From contig MNCI01011864.1 in NCBI GenBank assembly GCA_015680685.1, positions 5,624 to 69,623 on the forward strand: DNA of 64,000 nucleotides, written 5' to 3'. The notes under the pieces are model-generated. The model saw only the letters and a program-made list of their open reading frames with translations, was not told where the DNA came from and made no database searches. Made by a program: the position numbers and the translations under genes. Source of the DNA: Gnetum montanum. Its lineage: Eukaryota; Streptophyta; Gnetopsida; Gnetales; Gnetaceae. Positions 33,410 to 45,019 of this stretch are shown one piece after another (the first letter of the stretch is position 1; each line of letters opens with the position of its first letter).

Positions 33410-34218
33410 TGATGAGTGGCAAGGTACCCCTACACTCAACCATACGAATACAAGCGTTTCACATGTGATCTGGTCAAACTCCAAGGACTAAGTGCTTACA
33501 AACCTTATGGAACACTTAAGGTTAATCAATCACTATCTTCCCAAACTTACTTGTATTTGTCACAGTTGTATGGTTAAGTAAGTTTGAGGTTATGATTTTT
33601 ATGTCTTTTGTCTTTCTAACGCCTATGCTAGTAGGGAAAAGGGTGAAGAGACTAAGTAACTAACTTTCACTAACTAAGTTCTAATCATCCTAGCATCAGT
33701 ATCTGTTCCCACTTACCATTCACACCCTGAATCAATGTAATGCTGTTGGGATTACCAAACACTATTCGTTACTGGGTTACCAAGCGTAGCACATGTGCTC
33801 GAAGCGATTGTACTGAATGCACTTAACTAGGAGAGTTGAGGGTTGAGAGAGATTAATTATCTAGGAAAGCATTTAAAAATTTAACATTAATTAATTCCTA
33901 TGTCCATGTGCTTCAAGGTTTATTAGAAAGGTTGTCTTTATTTCCATACACAAATGTGTGCTTAGGTACAATTTGCTCGAATAAAGATCCGTTCACTTTG
34001 AGACTCCTACTACGGGCACATGGAAATTATTCTATCTCTGGAATGGTAAAACTGCTAGAGTTTAGCTAAGGGTCTAGATGTAGATGAGGAAACAAGGGAA
34101 AGCCACCTCTTATTTATAGACAAGGCAACGGGCTACGATATCACATACGTGATATCGCAGGGGCCGATGTGATATCACAGATGCGATATCGTGACCCATG
34201 TGATATTGCATCCCATCA
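33410..34218 (-). mobile_element. Element C 5' LTR
   Basis: TGATGAG/CCCATCA ends. Several GATATC sites in 34139..34205. Followed by the ATTAG target duplicate at 34219..34223. Confidence 0.92.
34111..34118 (-). promoter_or_regulatory. TATA box in element C 5' LTR
   Basis: Minus-strand TATAAATA, conserved at the same place in the 3' LTR (27934..27941). It is about 100 bp from the U3 start, downstream of the GATATC cluster. Confidence 0.6.
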
Positions 34219-34446
34219 ATTAGCTAGTAAATTTAATTATTATATTAGTACTCAATCATCTACCCATTAAGAGAGAAATAATAAAATAATTATAAAAACA
34301 CATATCTTATGTTGTATCCAGACATATAGCTAGACACAAGTGTAGATTAAGAAGACAACAATTTGAAACTCCACAATTTACTATTTGAAAATATCAAATA
34401 CTTACGATTCTTATGGTTGGATGTAGAGGATACCTACCATTCATCA
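34219..34446 (+). mobile_element. Element A 3' LTR, last part
   Basis: Continues the LTR cut at 27223. The end GGTTGGATGTAGAGG followed by CATTCATCA is the counterpart of the B LTR end (GTGTTGGATGCTCC followed by CTCATCA). Only about 12 bp separate it from the recognisable start of element E. Confidence 0.65.
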
Positions 34447-34458
34447 CATGCAAACACA

Positions 34459-36155
34459 AGTAACGAAGTTTCATTTTATTTTATTTTCATATGGCTATCC
34501 CATATTACCATGGATTTTCTATCTCTCCTTTCTACTTCCTAGTCATCTATTATACTTCTACAATTTTAATTAATATAACAAGAATTTGTTGATTTTTTGT
34601 AATTTTGAGCTTCTTTTAAAAAATAATATTTTAATCTTATTCATACCATTTTCTATCTTTTGGTGAATTTTGAAAATTGTAGAAATTATGCCCAACTTTC
34701 CCTTGGATATTTTGTGAATAGTTGGAAGCTACTCAAGACATAAACATGCTTTTGTAATAATTTTATGAAATTTAAGCTTTAATCGATTTTGGGCCAATTT
34801 GGATACCTTTTGAATTTTTATAATAAAATAATAATATTTATGGAACTGATTTTGTTTAGTTGGTACTGTGAGGAATGAATCTTTTAGATGCCCCCATCTA
34901 CATGCAATAGTAGAGTATTCTATAGTGGGACCTACTTCATGGAAACAAGTTATATTGGATGAATTTCCTATCTTGGATTTTGATTTGTAAGTTCATGTGA
35001 GGCTATGGGTTTCACCAAGACCATAGCATTAAGTAGTTAAGTCTAGCGGTATGCAGTGAGGCATAGTCAAGGCCTATCCTTCCAATGGTACATGTTCCTT
35101 GGTCATTGAGGATGTTAGCAGTGAGGCTAGAGCTAAGACCCAATGATGAGTGACTTATTTGGAATCATAAGAATAATCCAATGATAGTAGTGAGGTTATT
35201 CCAAGATTTGTTGGTATATTGCTTTGTTTAAAGATGCTTGAATAAAATGTATGTTTTTGGGGGATTTCTATATTTCCTTGGATATTTAGATTTCCTTTGA
35301 ATTTTTGGAAAATTTATGCTATTTCTATACTAGAAAACATTTTTCAATATTTTATTGAAAACCACTATCTAGCCTATACGCTAAGACTTCTCAATCATAA
35401 AATTTATGCTCCATGAAAATGCAAATAAAATAGCCTTTTTTATTTGAGGATTTATGACTCCTCCTACACTTAGACAAGGAAATGTCAAAAGAGGGACATA
35501 GGAAGAAGATGGACCAATTCTATACAACATGGACCCTCTCAATTTGAAAAATAATTTCATATATTTTGTATTTTTGTAAAATAGAAACCTTGTACACTTC
35601 TTGGATATTTGAGCCATGTATTTAACTTTGTGAATAAGTAATAAAGTATGATAGATAATAATTTTCCATCTATGCCATTAAGATCATATAATTGCAAGAA
35701 ACATTTATAATTTTGGTGCATGCTATATGTTCAAAAAAATTTATTATTTTTTATCATATATTAATATTTTATTATGAAATTTAGTAAACTTAAAATGTGC
35801 ATAACTTTATTTCTAGATGTCTAAAGTAAGGGGAAACAAGTGTCATTAGAATCATTGTTTTACATACTATTTTATGATGCAACTAGTGGAATTTTTAAAC
35901 AACATGCTTTTTGTGGTTGTGAAAATCTTGAAATTTCTCTAAATAAATTTTAGTTAATTATACATGTGAGTATTATAAAATTTTGTTGCACTATATCAAT
36001 CTAGTGTATTTATGCTCTTAATTAATAACTTTTATCAATTTTATTACCTCCTTTCAAATTAGTAAATCAAGGTTAAATAAAGATCCTTGGGGTTTCGTAG
36101 CATCTTTGTTAGTTATTTGTAGGATATTTTATAGATAATTAATAAGGGTGTTACA
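34459..36155 (+). mobile_element. Element E 5' LTR
   Basis: 34460..34925 aligns with 58609..59070, for example ATTTTAATTAATAT near 34563 and the ATGCCCCCAT block near 34890. The right copy starts TGTAAGG and this one ends GTTACA, so TGTAA/TTACA is the terminal repeat; here the first bases are mutated. About 1.7 kb, without coding signs, AT-rich. The left edge is uncertain by some bases because it abuts element A. Confidence 0.7.
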
Positions 36156-36159
36156 TGGT

Positions 36160-36171
36160 TGATATCAAAGC
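36160..36171 (+). other. Primer binding site of element E (initiator Met type)
   Basis: TGATATCAAAGC matches the plant iMet primer TGGTATCAGAGC with two G-to-A changes, a few bases after the LTR end. Confidence 0.65.
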
Positions 36172-36247
36172 ATAGATTTTCCTTAGATAGTATAGAATTA
36201 TTTAAACATTATTTGATTTATATTTTCTAAACTTGATTTAGTTCAAA

Positions 36248-36676
36248 ATGCAAGAGACAAGATTAGTAAATGATATTCCACAAGAAAGTTCTCAAAATTC
36301 TGAGGCAACTCCAAATCAAGTATATGAGTAGTTGTTGATCTTTCTTCAAAATTAAAATAAAAACAATCATAATGAGTGCTCTAGGAATGAAGTAAGTGAT
36401 GAAAAGGATAAGAGATTAATCCATAGTTTTAAAAGGCTAAATCCACCTACCTTTTCAGGCATTGAAAATCCCACTATTGCTATAGAATGGTTAAAGGGAT
36501 TAGAAAAAGCATTTTGCACGTTGCATTGCACTACTATAGAAAAGATCTCTTTAGCCTTATATCAGTTAGAAGGTATGGCAAAGCAATGATAGAAGGCAAA
36601 GCAAATAGTTAGGCATTGGCAAGATGAAGAGATATAATGGAAGCAATTCACTAAAGTGTTTAAATATAGGTATATA
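36248..36676 (+). pseudogene. gag: Element E gag, first part
   Basis: It starts MQETRLVNDIPQESSQNSE. FKRLNPPTFSGIENPTIA, then IEWLKGLEKAF (about 36430..36510), is the standard chromoviral gag core, followed by EKISLALYQLEGMAKQ and a WQDEEI/WKQFTKVF block. Two Trp/Gln codons are now stops. Cut by element D after KYRYI at 36676; the reading resumes at 45020. Confidence 0.85.
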
Positions 36677-37573
36677 ATGAGCTATGAGTAGAACCTATGT
36701 CCAACAATACAAATCACCAAGCATTCAAGCATGATCTAGTCAAATTCCATGGACTTATAGCCTTCTAAGTACATTAGTTTCTATGAGGTGAAACTAACCA
36801 TTGCAATTGTTGTCTTCCCAATTACACTTGTGAAATGCAAAGGTATGGTTAAGTGCAATTGAGGCATATGATTTTTAACATTTTTGTGTTTTATGTTCTA
36901 AGTCACCTAAAAATAAAGAATAAAGAATTATATATTTAATTGCTAATTTACTCTAACTAACTAACATTCAACTAATCCTAACATAAGTAGACGTTCCCAC
37001 TTGTTGTAAACATCCTAAACACGTTTAATGCTACTATGTTTGTAAACATTAAGTGTTATTGGGATTACCAAGTGCCAAGCATATGCTTGAAGTGGTCGTA
37101 CTTATGTGCTTAATTAATCACTATTTAATTTATCTTAATTTAGCTTAAATTATCTTAACTTAATTACTTTAATTACTTAAAATATTAAAGGAAATTGCTT
37201 AAAATATTAATTGCATAAAGCAAATAATTAATCTATTTCAAAGTGCTACAAGGTTTATCAAAAAGCTCATATTTATTGTTACACATACTACAATCCTCAG
37301 GTACAATAATGCTTAAATAAAGATTTATACACTCTTTGACTCCTACTACAGGCACTTAGAAATATATTCCAAATTTCAAGTGAAAAAATTGATAGAACTT
37401 CACCAAGACTATGAGACGTATACCATAATTGTGACTAGTGAGTGCACATTTATAGGTGAAATAGGGATTCCCATCAATGAATACACATCAATAGGATCAT
37501 GTCAAAAATATCCTATCTACTAGGTTGCATCAATGGCTTTTCATTGATGCAACCATACCATCACACTTCACCA
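36677..37573 (-). mobile_element. Element D 3' LTR
   Basis: Starts TAATGAG on the plus strand (TGATGAG in the other copy) and ends ACTTCACCA next to the PPT. TATA on the minus strand at 37447..37454. Matches 44140..45019. Confidence 0.85.
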
Positions 37574-37586
37574 TAGCCCCATGACT
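37574..37586 (-). other. Polypurine tract of element D
   Basis: Minus-strand AGTCATGGGGCTA directly before the LTR. Confidence 0.7.
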
Positions 37587-37829
37587 ACATAAAAACTCAT
37601 CCTTAAGTTCTTTACAAAATTTGGGAAGGCATGGGATTATTGATACAAAAAAAAAAATACACAAACTACACAATAAAAACTAAGTGTCTAGAGTGTATGA
37701 TTTTTAAATTTTGGATGCTCAGAATAATAAAATTGAACACCAAGATTAAATTGACAAACATAATTCTTCAGATGGCATGAAGAAGTTAAGGAAGATCAAA
37801 TAATCCCAGGCAATGAAGGCTCCTAAGGC

Positions 37830-39548
37830 TTCGAAGGACCTTCTCCTGCTTTGAGTGCATGTGGTGGTTGAGGTAGTTATGGTTGTCCTATGGTAGCTAC
37901 AACTTCTGATGAAAGACGAAAGGCATCCAATAGTGCCTTCATCTTCTCCTCCTTACTTTGGGGATCATGAAAAATCCATGCAACTTTGCCAATATGGGAT
38001 GGAATGGGAATATCCCATGGATAGGGCATTGCAGGGAACAACTCAACATTCACGAACCAAGTAGTAAATTGTTTACATTCAATATCAAATGCTCTAAGTG
38101 CATTGCATAACTTCTAGTAACTGTTCATCTTCTTCATCAAGTTATCAGTAGTTGATCATTGATTGGTGAACTTTGCCTTAAGAACCTTGAGTTTGGCATT
38201 GATAGTCTCAAACTTCTACTTGGTGTCTTTATAACACTTGAACTCTACTTTGTACAACAAGTACAAACTGGTCACATATTTCTCCAATTCTGACCATGGC
38301 GAATTACAATCAACATCATCAAATTTGTAGAACAGAGATTGGTAAGCTCCATGTACTTTGTCATCTCCTCAATTTGTAGCTCTTTCATGCAAATCTCTAC
38401 TTTGTTATAATCATTGAGCCTATTAAGGATAGGCTACCAAACATCACCTCCTTCCTTGAGCTATTAGAGGGCCTCATTGACTTTTGCCTTCACCATCTAG
38501 ATGTGTTTCTCATTGATTTCTTTCTATAGACCAACCTGATCTCTATAATGATTCTTGACTCTTTCAAGTTTAAGGGCCTTTTTTTCCTAGGCGACTACCT
38601 TTATTATAGACTTTTGACGAAGGGCTCCAACTTCCTCCATGAAGATATTTATATATTTGGCTATCAATCTCCTTAATTCATTATTCTCTTAAGCTAGTTA
38701 CTCCTACGATTGATCGATAAAGTATTACATCTACTACTTCTACACATGAACATTCTGTAGGCAATGATTCTCTATAGTCAGAATCACATTCTCCTGATGA
38801 GTTTGGTACAAGGCCTTTTGGATGTTATGCATCATGACATCTGCCAAGGATTTATCAAAGACCATCATCTCTTTTGCATCCTCAACCTTTTTGAGCTTGT
38901 CTTGAAGTTGTTTAAAAGCTTTAGCATGTGCCAATGTAGGGTTGAGAAATGCAGGATCAACAAAATGGGCTCTTAATTCAACAACCTCCACATCCAAGTA
39001 TTGGTTTTGTGCTTGGGTTGTTTCAAGTTACCCCTCCAATATAATGCACTTGCCCCTTACTTCTAGTAGCTTCAATTGGGTTATAGTGATTGTATCCATA
39101 AGGCCAAAGACATCCAAAATTCATTGCCAAGTTCTTGCTAATCGGTCCAAAAACTCCTCATGCTAGGTTGGGCTTAATATGCCAGTAACTATTCCTATAG
39201 ACATTTGCACATCTATGAGTGTAGAAACATCTCATACAGACATTGTAGGTGCATTAAGTGCCTTGGTGATTCTATCGCCAATCACCTTTGTTACTATCTC
39301 CTGCCCATGGTGCTACATCACCAAGACAGTTACCTCCTTGTCCTCCTCCAAATGCACCAAAAAGTAGCAACGTTTCCAGAGATTTCTAGGAATTACTACT
39401 ATTGCAAGAGAGATACTATTACCTCTTAGGCATTAGGATTTGACATCATGGATAGTTGCATTCTTTGGGTTGAGAAAATTGGCCCACCTCCCTCCATCTA
39501 GCTAATTGTTTGAGCCAATTAATTGAAATGACTCATTGGTGGGTGATA
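37830..39548 (-). pseudogene. Element D ORF3, middle and C-terminal part (broken)
   Basis: Homologue of ORF3 in A and B without the N-terminal FPFPCLI domain. From the right: RWANFLNPKNATIHDV (about 39490..39440), EEDKEVTVLVM, QEIVTKVIGDRITKALNAPT (about 39310..39250), a HEEFLDRLA piece, then a long coiled coil. The coiled coil is open at 38740..38997: VVELRAHFVDPAFLNP, then LQDKLKKVEDAKEMMVFDKS. The tail WFVNVELFPAMPYPWDIPIP, then SHIGKVAW and SKEEKMKALLDA, lies at about 38075..37925. The 5' side is fused by deletion to RNase H at about 39548. Heptad-spaced Leu/Ile/Val with many Lys/Glu supports a coiled coil. Confidence 0.65.
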
Positions 39549-40640
39549 CATAGATGGATTACTGCCACTCAATCCTACTGCATCCAATTGCATAGTGGAT
39601 ATAATAAGGACATTTTTTATTGTTCAACTACATAAGCATAGCTTCCAAGGCATAGTTTGATGCATTTGTCATGATATACAATGGACGGGACCAACCAAGT
39701 GCTCATAGAATTGGAGTTTTTATAAGTTTCTCCTTAAGCTATTAAAATGTCTTTTAGCATTCATTGGTCCATATGAATGGAGCATCTTTCTCTGTAAGCT
39801 CGACCAACAGTTTAGCGATCCTATAGAAATTCTCTATGAATCATTAGTAGTAGCTAGTGTATCCAAGGAATGACATGACATCTTTAATGATTTTTGATTG
39901 GTGGGTTATTTCTTGAATGATCCTAATCTTTTCAAGGTCCACCTCGATCCTTACTTGTGAGATTCTATGCCCTAGCACAATGTCCTCTAGGATCATTAGA
40001 TGACTCTTTTATCAATCGAGCTAAAGATTGATCTCCACACATCTTTTAAGCACTTGCTCAAATGTAGCGCCATAGGTGGAGAAGTCATCCACGAAAACTT
40101 CCATCTTGCTACCAATTTGCTACTAAAAAAAATACTTAGGACAAGGCATTGGAATGTTGCAAAGGAATTACGCAAACCAAAAGACATCTTTTTATATGCA
40201 GAAGTCCCCCATGTACTTGTGAATGTTATTTTGGCCTGATCCTCTAGTGTAATCTGAATCTAGTTATAGCTACTATAACAATCTAGAAGCTGTAATAATA
40301 ATGCCTAAAGATAGTGTCCAATACCTAGTCCACAAATTACAATGGAAAATGATCTTTGTAGGTCGTCATGTTAAATAGCCTAAAATCAATACAAACCTGC
40401 CACTTGTCACCTTTTTTCACATAATTATAACTGGCCTAACTCACTTACTATCTATGATTAGATAGATGAACCCCATCTTAAGGAGTTGTTCAATTTCCTT
40501 TTTGACAATCTACTTCAATTAGGGTTCAACACGTAACTCTTTAGCTTGATGGAAGGATCAATATAGATGTGATGTTGGCATATCCTAGAATCAATCCCAA
40601 TGAGTTCAGGATATGATTAAGAAAATGTTGTTAGCCATTT
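39549..40640 (-). pseudogene. rt: Element D reverse transcriptase and RNase H stub
   Basis: Minus strand: RT palm with VFVDDFSTYGATFEQ near 40105..40060 (catalytic DD intact), then HLMILEDIVLGHRIS, IIKDVMSFLGYTSYY, LVELTEKDAPFIWTNEC and the RNase H entry ASNYALEAMLM at about 39660..39630. RNase H ends at about CPYYIHYA (about 39590), and the sequence passes into ORF3. The N-terminal RT motifs (40640..40200) are recognisable but stop-ridden. Confidence 0.8.
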
Positions 40641-41560
40641 GTTAACCACATTTAGTAGCGTCTCTTTCTATTTGGAAGTAATGTTGCTATTAATTATTAC
40701 CATCCTATCATTTTTTCAGAATACATACTCTATATCATTAGGTAGAGTTTTCAACTCTAAAAGTTCCAATTTAAAATTATTAGCGATTTCCAAATCTCCC
40801 CAATAAGTGTCATCAGGTTCATCATCAGAGAGTTGGAAATGAACTTGATCCAGTTTATCAATGCCTTCAAAATAGGCACATGTTAGGCTCTCAGTTATTT
40901 TCATGCAAAGTGTGCTACTTTTAGGATTAGTTGTCAACCACTAGGTGGCCTTTTGTTTTTGTGCCTACTATGTATAGGCACTTTTGGATTTTAGATTTAT
41001 CTACACACTGTTTACATTCTTTGATTAATGTGCTTTTGATAGATCATAACTTCTACACATAATTGCACCCTATATCACTATACACAATGCATGGAACTAT
41101 CTTTTTCTTGATCTTTTTAAATGTATTTTTCTCAAAAATTTCTAGGGAAAGATCTTTGATGCTCATTTTTGCATCATCAATTCTCAACCAAGTCCTTCCC
41201 ATAATGATTAGAAAGGCCCCCTTGTAGTTATCAACCTTGATCACTAGGAAATTAGTAGGATAGGACCACCCACAGACAATGGTCATAATGTCCTTCACTA
41301 ATCCCAAGGAAATAATGATGAATCGATTTACCAATTCTAAACAAATGTTGCTCTTCTTAAGAGGAGGTAGGTTCCAATATTTTTAAATTTTGTGAGAAAT
41401 CAAATTGATACCAAAACCTAAATTAAGAAGAGCCTTGCATGGCTCATTTTCAGTAATCTCCAAGTAGATGAGGAAACTTCCAGGATAAGCTCTTTTCCTG
41501 GGGCCTTAATCCAATCAAATACAACATGGGTTAACATGATTGTGCAAATCTTAAGAGGTT
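40641..41560 (-). pseudogene. pro: Element D protease and linker (broken)
   Basis: MLTHVVFDWIKA begins near 41535. The protease core (41053..41334) reads LGLVKDIMTIVCGWSYPTNF, LVIKVDNYKGAFLIIMGRTW, DLSLEIFEKNTFKKIKKK. The catalytic triplet region is NLGFG, not D-S-G. The linker at 40716..40937 (NPKSSTLCMKITESLTC, WGDLEIANNFKLELLELKTL) leads to LLNVVNKW before RT, as in A and B. Confidence 0.75.
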
Positions 41561-41679
41561 TTTGGTTTGAAGGATTCTTGAAGGAATTAGATGTAGATGA
41601 TAAAGGAGACATAAGGCAACCAGTTGCATGAGTTAATGAAGGCTTTGTAGAACTATTAGTTTGGAACAATGATCTTTTT

Positions 41680-43979
41680 CATGGTCTAGGTTTCAAACCC
41701 CTTGACAAATAAACTGGCTGTAAGTTAATGGCCCTAGTAGCATTATGTTGCTATGGCTATGTAGGAATTTCATCTTGCATGGATGGAGCATGTAGTAGTT
41801 GGGTTGAAGGTGGAGTAACATGTGTAGAAGGATGAGGAGGGTACTAATGAAATAGGGATTTCCCTATGGGAGATAAAGAATGTGCTTTATAGTACTCCAA
41901 AGAGTAGTAGTGATGCTAAAAAGAAGCATGACTAGAAGAGTCACACAGAGACATGGATTGCTAAACATAGTGCCCATGTGGATTTGGCTGCCTATAAGAA
42001 TACTATTGCCTTGGTGGTGGCATTCTCCACAACTTTGGATGCTACCATTTCTGATATTGCTCATATGGTTGTGGTGCAGCTCCACTTGGATAATAAGCTT
42101 ATTTTTTGTGAAACTACCTAGGATTTCCTTGAGGATAAGGCAATCTTCTAGGTGCTTTCCTTCTTGTGAGCCTAAGTTTTAGAGCATACACCCCAAATTC
42201 CTATAAGTTTGACACAACAGGGTAACATCCCTTAGGATGTTCATATTGGCAAATGTCACATCCACCATCATCATCTGATTCTAAATCCACAACCTCTTTG
42301 ACTATGAAAACTTTTTCCTTACCCCTTTGGTAGGCATGTTCAGCTTCCTTATTTCTCCTATGATCATAGTCACTACATTGCTCTTTGGATTCCTCTACAA
42401 TTTTTAGAGTTATTTGGAATTTTTCATCCAAATATTTCCACATTTTTTCCACCTTAACTAAAATTTTAGAAATAGATTTTGAAGTCAGTAAGGGTTTTCT
42501 CTACAACACTGCATCAAGTGGTGCCTCCTCCTCACTATCATAGAATTGAACCTCCCTTTTTGATGGAAGGGTCTTGGTTATATTCTTCAACACTTTTCTA
42601 TTTTTTCAACTCTCCTTCTTCTTCTGCAACCTACTTTATGGCCTTTGGATCTAATGGACCCTTAGTTCTGACAATCTCCCTTAGGCATAAATGCCAAGGG
42701 TTCTCCTCGTTTTTTATCAATGCCCATCTATGATATGGAAAAGCTACTCACTAAGAATAACCATGGCCAAGACATCTGTGTAAAAGGAAACAATACATGC
42801 CCATGGCTACATCCAAGGGTTTATGTGTTCCTTGTCCCCAACCTTGGATTTTCTTTCTCAAATTGGACACTCTGAAGTACATGTGATATATGTCATTGGA
42901 TAGCTAAAGCATCATACACCACCTACAAATTAATTCCAACTGCAAGGAATAGTACCAAATTTCTACTTTTTTGTACTATCTTGGGAAACAGCTTAAGTTT
43001 TTACCAATTTTTCTCTATGTTCTCCAAGGCACAAGCATCATGAAAGGCTTGAACATGGGTCTATGGATTTAAGTTATATCCCCCCTCAAATTTTGGAATA
43101 TTCTTCATATCCAACATTTGTATTCTACTATCTTTTACATGTTTGGTTAGAATTTTAATTCCCTCTGTGATGTTCACCATGCTTTGAGTTGCAAGCAAAG
43201 TCTCAACATCATCATGATTTCAATGATGCCTATGATATCATCTACTACTCCTTCATTCATGGTGGGGCCTACGATCATTGTCCCATTGTTCACCTCCATC
43301 ACGGTTTCATCCTCTGCAGTTTTGATTATATTTAGAGGAGGAAGAAGAAGATGCAGATGAAGAGGACAAAGAGGGAGAAAAACTGCCACCACCATAGTGT
43401 CTACCATCTCCTCTTCACTTATTATAACCATGATCATTAGGTTTATCATCATCATGATGTACCCAAGCCCCTACCTTAACTTCCACTTTTGCTTGAACCA
43501 AGACTATTAATAGTGGACTATAAGTTCAAATTCAAGCCCCATTCACTGGAGTCAATGGGTGGAGAATCTTTATGTTGAGAACCCCCTAAGGAAGGATCCT
43601 TATTATATTTTTGGTTCAACAAGAACAAGGTATTAGTGAACCATTTTTCCTTTGTAGCTTTGTGGTGCTTCTCCTGGTGTTGATCTCTTTTGCATTGCAT
43701 TTCCATGGTATAGTAGTCTTGATAGTCATGGTCTTGCATAATGTATTCTTCATGAAGATCCTAGACACCCAACCTCTTAAGAGTTTGGAGCATCATCCCA
43801 GGAATATATCGATCAGGAAACAACACAATGTTGCCCTCCATGTCTCTCCATTGCAACTATTCATCTTGATGCAGGATGAAGATGAAATCAAGTGGAAACT
43901 CATTTGGATGAGTGTACATCACTTTGAATTCTTAGGGCACTGGTAGTTTTGATTCCTCATGCCTATGAGAAGAAGACAT
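41680..43979 (-). pseudogene. gag: Element D gag (broken)
   Basis: Starts MSSSHRHEESKLPVPKEF at 43979, then YTHPNEFPLDFIFILHQDEQ, LQWRDMEGNIVLFPDR. LDMKNIPKFEGGYN then HVQAFHDACALENIE (about 43130..43040) is the capsid part, and KTRRTLGIYA near 42700 is a further piece. The short zinc knuckle is intact at 42225..42260 (CDICQYEHPKGC), within an open stretch 42201..42452. Frames shift between blocks. Confidence 0.8.
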
Positions 43980-44120
43980 TTTGGATTAAAAGAAAAATTT
44001 AATGTGTTTTAATTATAATTATCATTTTTATTTTTCAAATGACTACAACTTTAGGGTTCATTCCAATGATCTTAAATAATTTTCACTAAGCCCTAAATAG
44101 CACACGTATCAAACTACAAG

Positions 44121-44138
44121 TCCCTAACAATGGTGCTA
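44121..44138 (-). other. Primer binding site of element D (decayed tRNA-Asp type)
   Basis: Minus-strand TAGCACCATTGTTAGGGA, one base from the LTR; recognisable by position and by alignment to C and F. Confidence 0.55.
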
Positions 44139-44139
44139 A

Positions 44140-45019
44140 TGATGAGTGATGAGTAGTCCCTAAGCCCAACCATATGAATCACTACATGTTCACGTGTGAT
44201 CTGATTGAATTCTGTAGGCTTATAGCCTTCTAAGTACACTAGTCTCTAGGAGATGAAAGTAACCATTACAATCGTTGTCTTCCCAATTACACTTGTGAAA
44301 TGCAAAGATATGGTTAAGTACAATTGAGGCATCTGATTTTTATCATTTTTTTTTTGCTTTATGATCTAAGTTGCCTAAGAATAAAGAATTATATATTTAA
44401 TTGCTAATTTACTCTAACTAACTAATATTCAACTAATCCTAACATAAGCATTTGTTCCCACCTATCATACACATCCTGAACACATTTAACATTACTGGGT
44501 TACCAAACATTAAGCATTACTAGGATTACCAAGCGCTAAGCGTATGCTCAAGTGGTCGTACTTATGTGCTTACTTAATCACTATTTAATCTAGCTTAAAT
44601 TAGCTTAATTTAATTACTTAAAGTGTTAAAAGAAATTCCTTAAAATATTAAATGCATAAAGCAAATAATTAATCTATTTCAAAGTGCTTCAAGGTTTATC
44701 AGAAAGATCATATTTATTATCACACATACTACAATGCTTAGGTAGAAAAATGCTTAAATAAAGATCCATACACTCTTTAACTCATACTACAAGGACTTAG
44801 AAAAATATTCTAACTTTTAAGTGGAAAAACTACTAGAGCTTCACTACAACTATGAGACTTATACCATAAATGCAATTGCTGAGCACATATTTATAGGTGA
44901 GATAGGGAGCCTCATCAATGAGTAAACATCAATGGATCAAACCCTACATTAATAAGATCACGTAGATAGGGTTGCATCGATGACATCCCATTGATGGGCC
45001 AAACCATGACGCTTCATCA
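44140..45019 (-). mobile_element. Element D 5' LTR
   Basis: TGATGAGTGATGAG start and GCTTCATCA end on the plus strand; minus-strand TATA at 44888..44895. E gag resumes right after it. Confidence 0.88.

Larger units (their letters stand above)
27224..34218 (-). mobile_element. Element C: LTR retrotransposon lacking RT, RNase H and integrase
   Basis: It is bounded by full LTRs with TGATGAG/CCCATCA ends and a perfect 5-bp target duplication ATTAG (27219..27223 and 34219..34223). The minus-strand order is 5' LTR, PBS, gag, protease, linker, post-pol region, PPT, 3' LTR. After the PR-RT linker the sequence goes straight to the post-pol region near 30100, so about 3 kb of pol is absent. It contains three assembly blemishes (28961, 31357..31412, 31936). 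Confidence 0.92.
482..34446 (+). mobile_element. Element A: Ty3/gypsy LTR retrotransposon (Athila/Tat-like), heavily nested
   Basis: A is in at least three pieces. They are gag, protease and linker at 482..3230; RT, RNase H, integrase, post-pol region, ORF3 and the start of the 3' LTR at 18985..27223; and the end of the 3' LTR at 34219..34446. Element B fills 3231..18984 and element C fills 27224..34218. Joining the flanks restores a continuous pol reading across the B insertion, from the CQHRIYI stretch into the RT approach. The 5' LTR and front of gag lie to the left, cut by the LTR fragment at 1..481. All ORFs carry stops and frameshifts, so A is an old copy. Confidence 0.85.
36677..45019 (-). 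mobile_element. Element D: internally deleted LTR retrotransposon in E gag
   Basis: LTRs are 36677..37573 and 44140..45019, with PBS, gag, PR, RT, an RNase H stub, then ORF3 and PPT on the minus strand. Integrase, the post-pol region and the front of ORF3 are absent: RNase H joins the ORF3 middle near 39548. Flanks GTATA (36672..36676) and ATATC (45020..45024) are 3 of 5 identical, a possible decayed target duplication. E gag continues across the two sides. Confidence 0.85.

Noticed and set aside
43611-43946. 111-codon plus-strand open stretch
   Set aside because: Antisense of the N-terminal part of element D gag.
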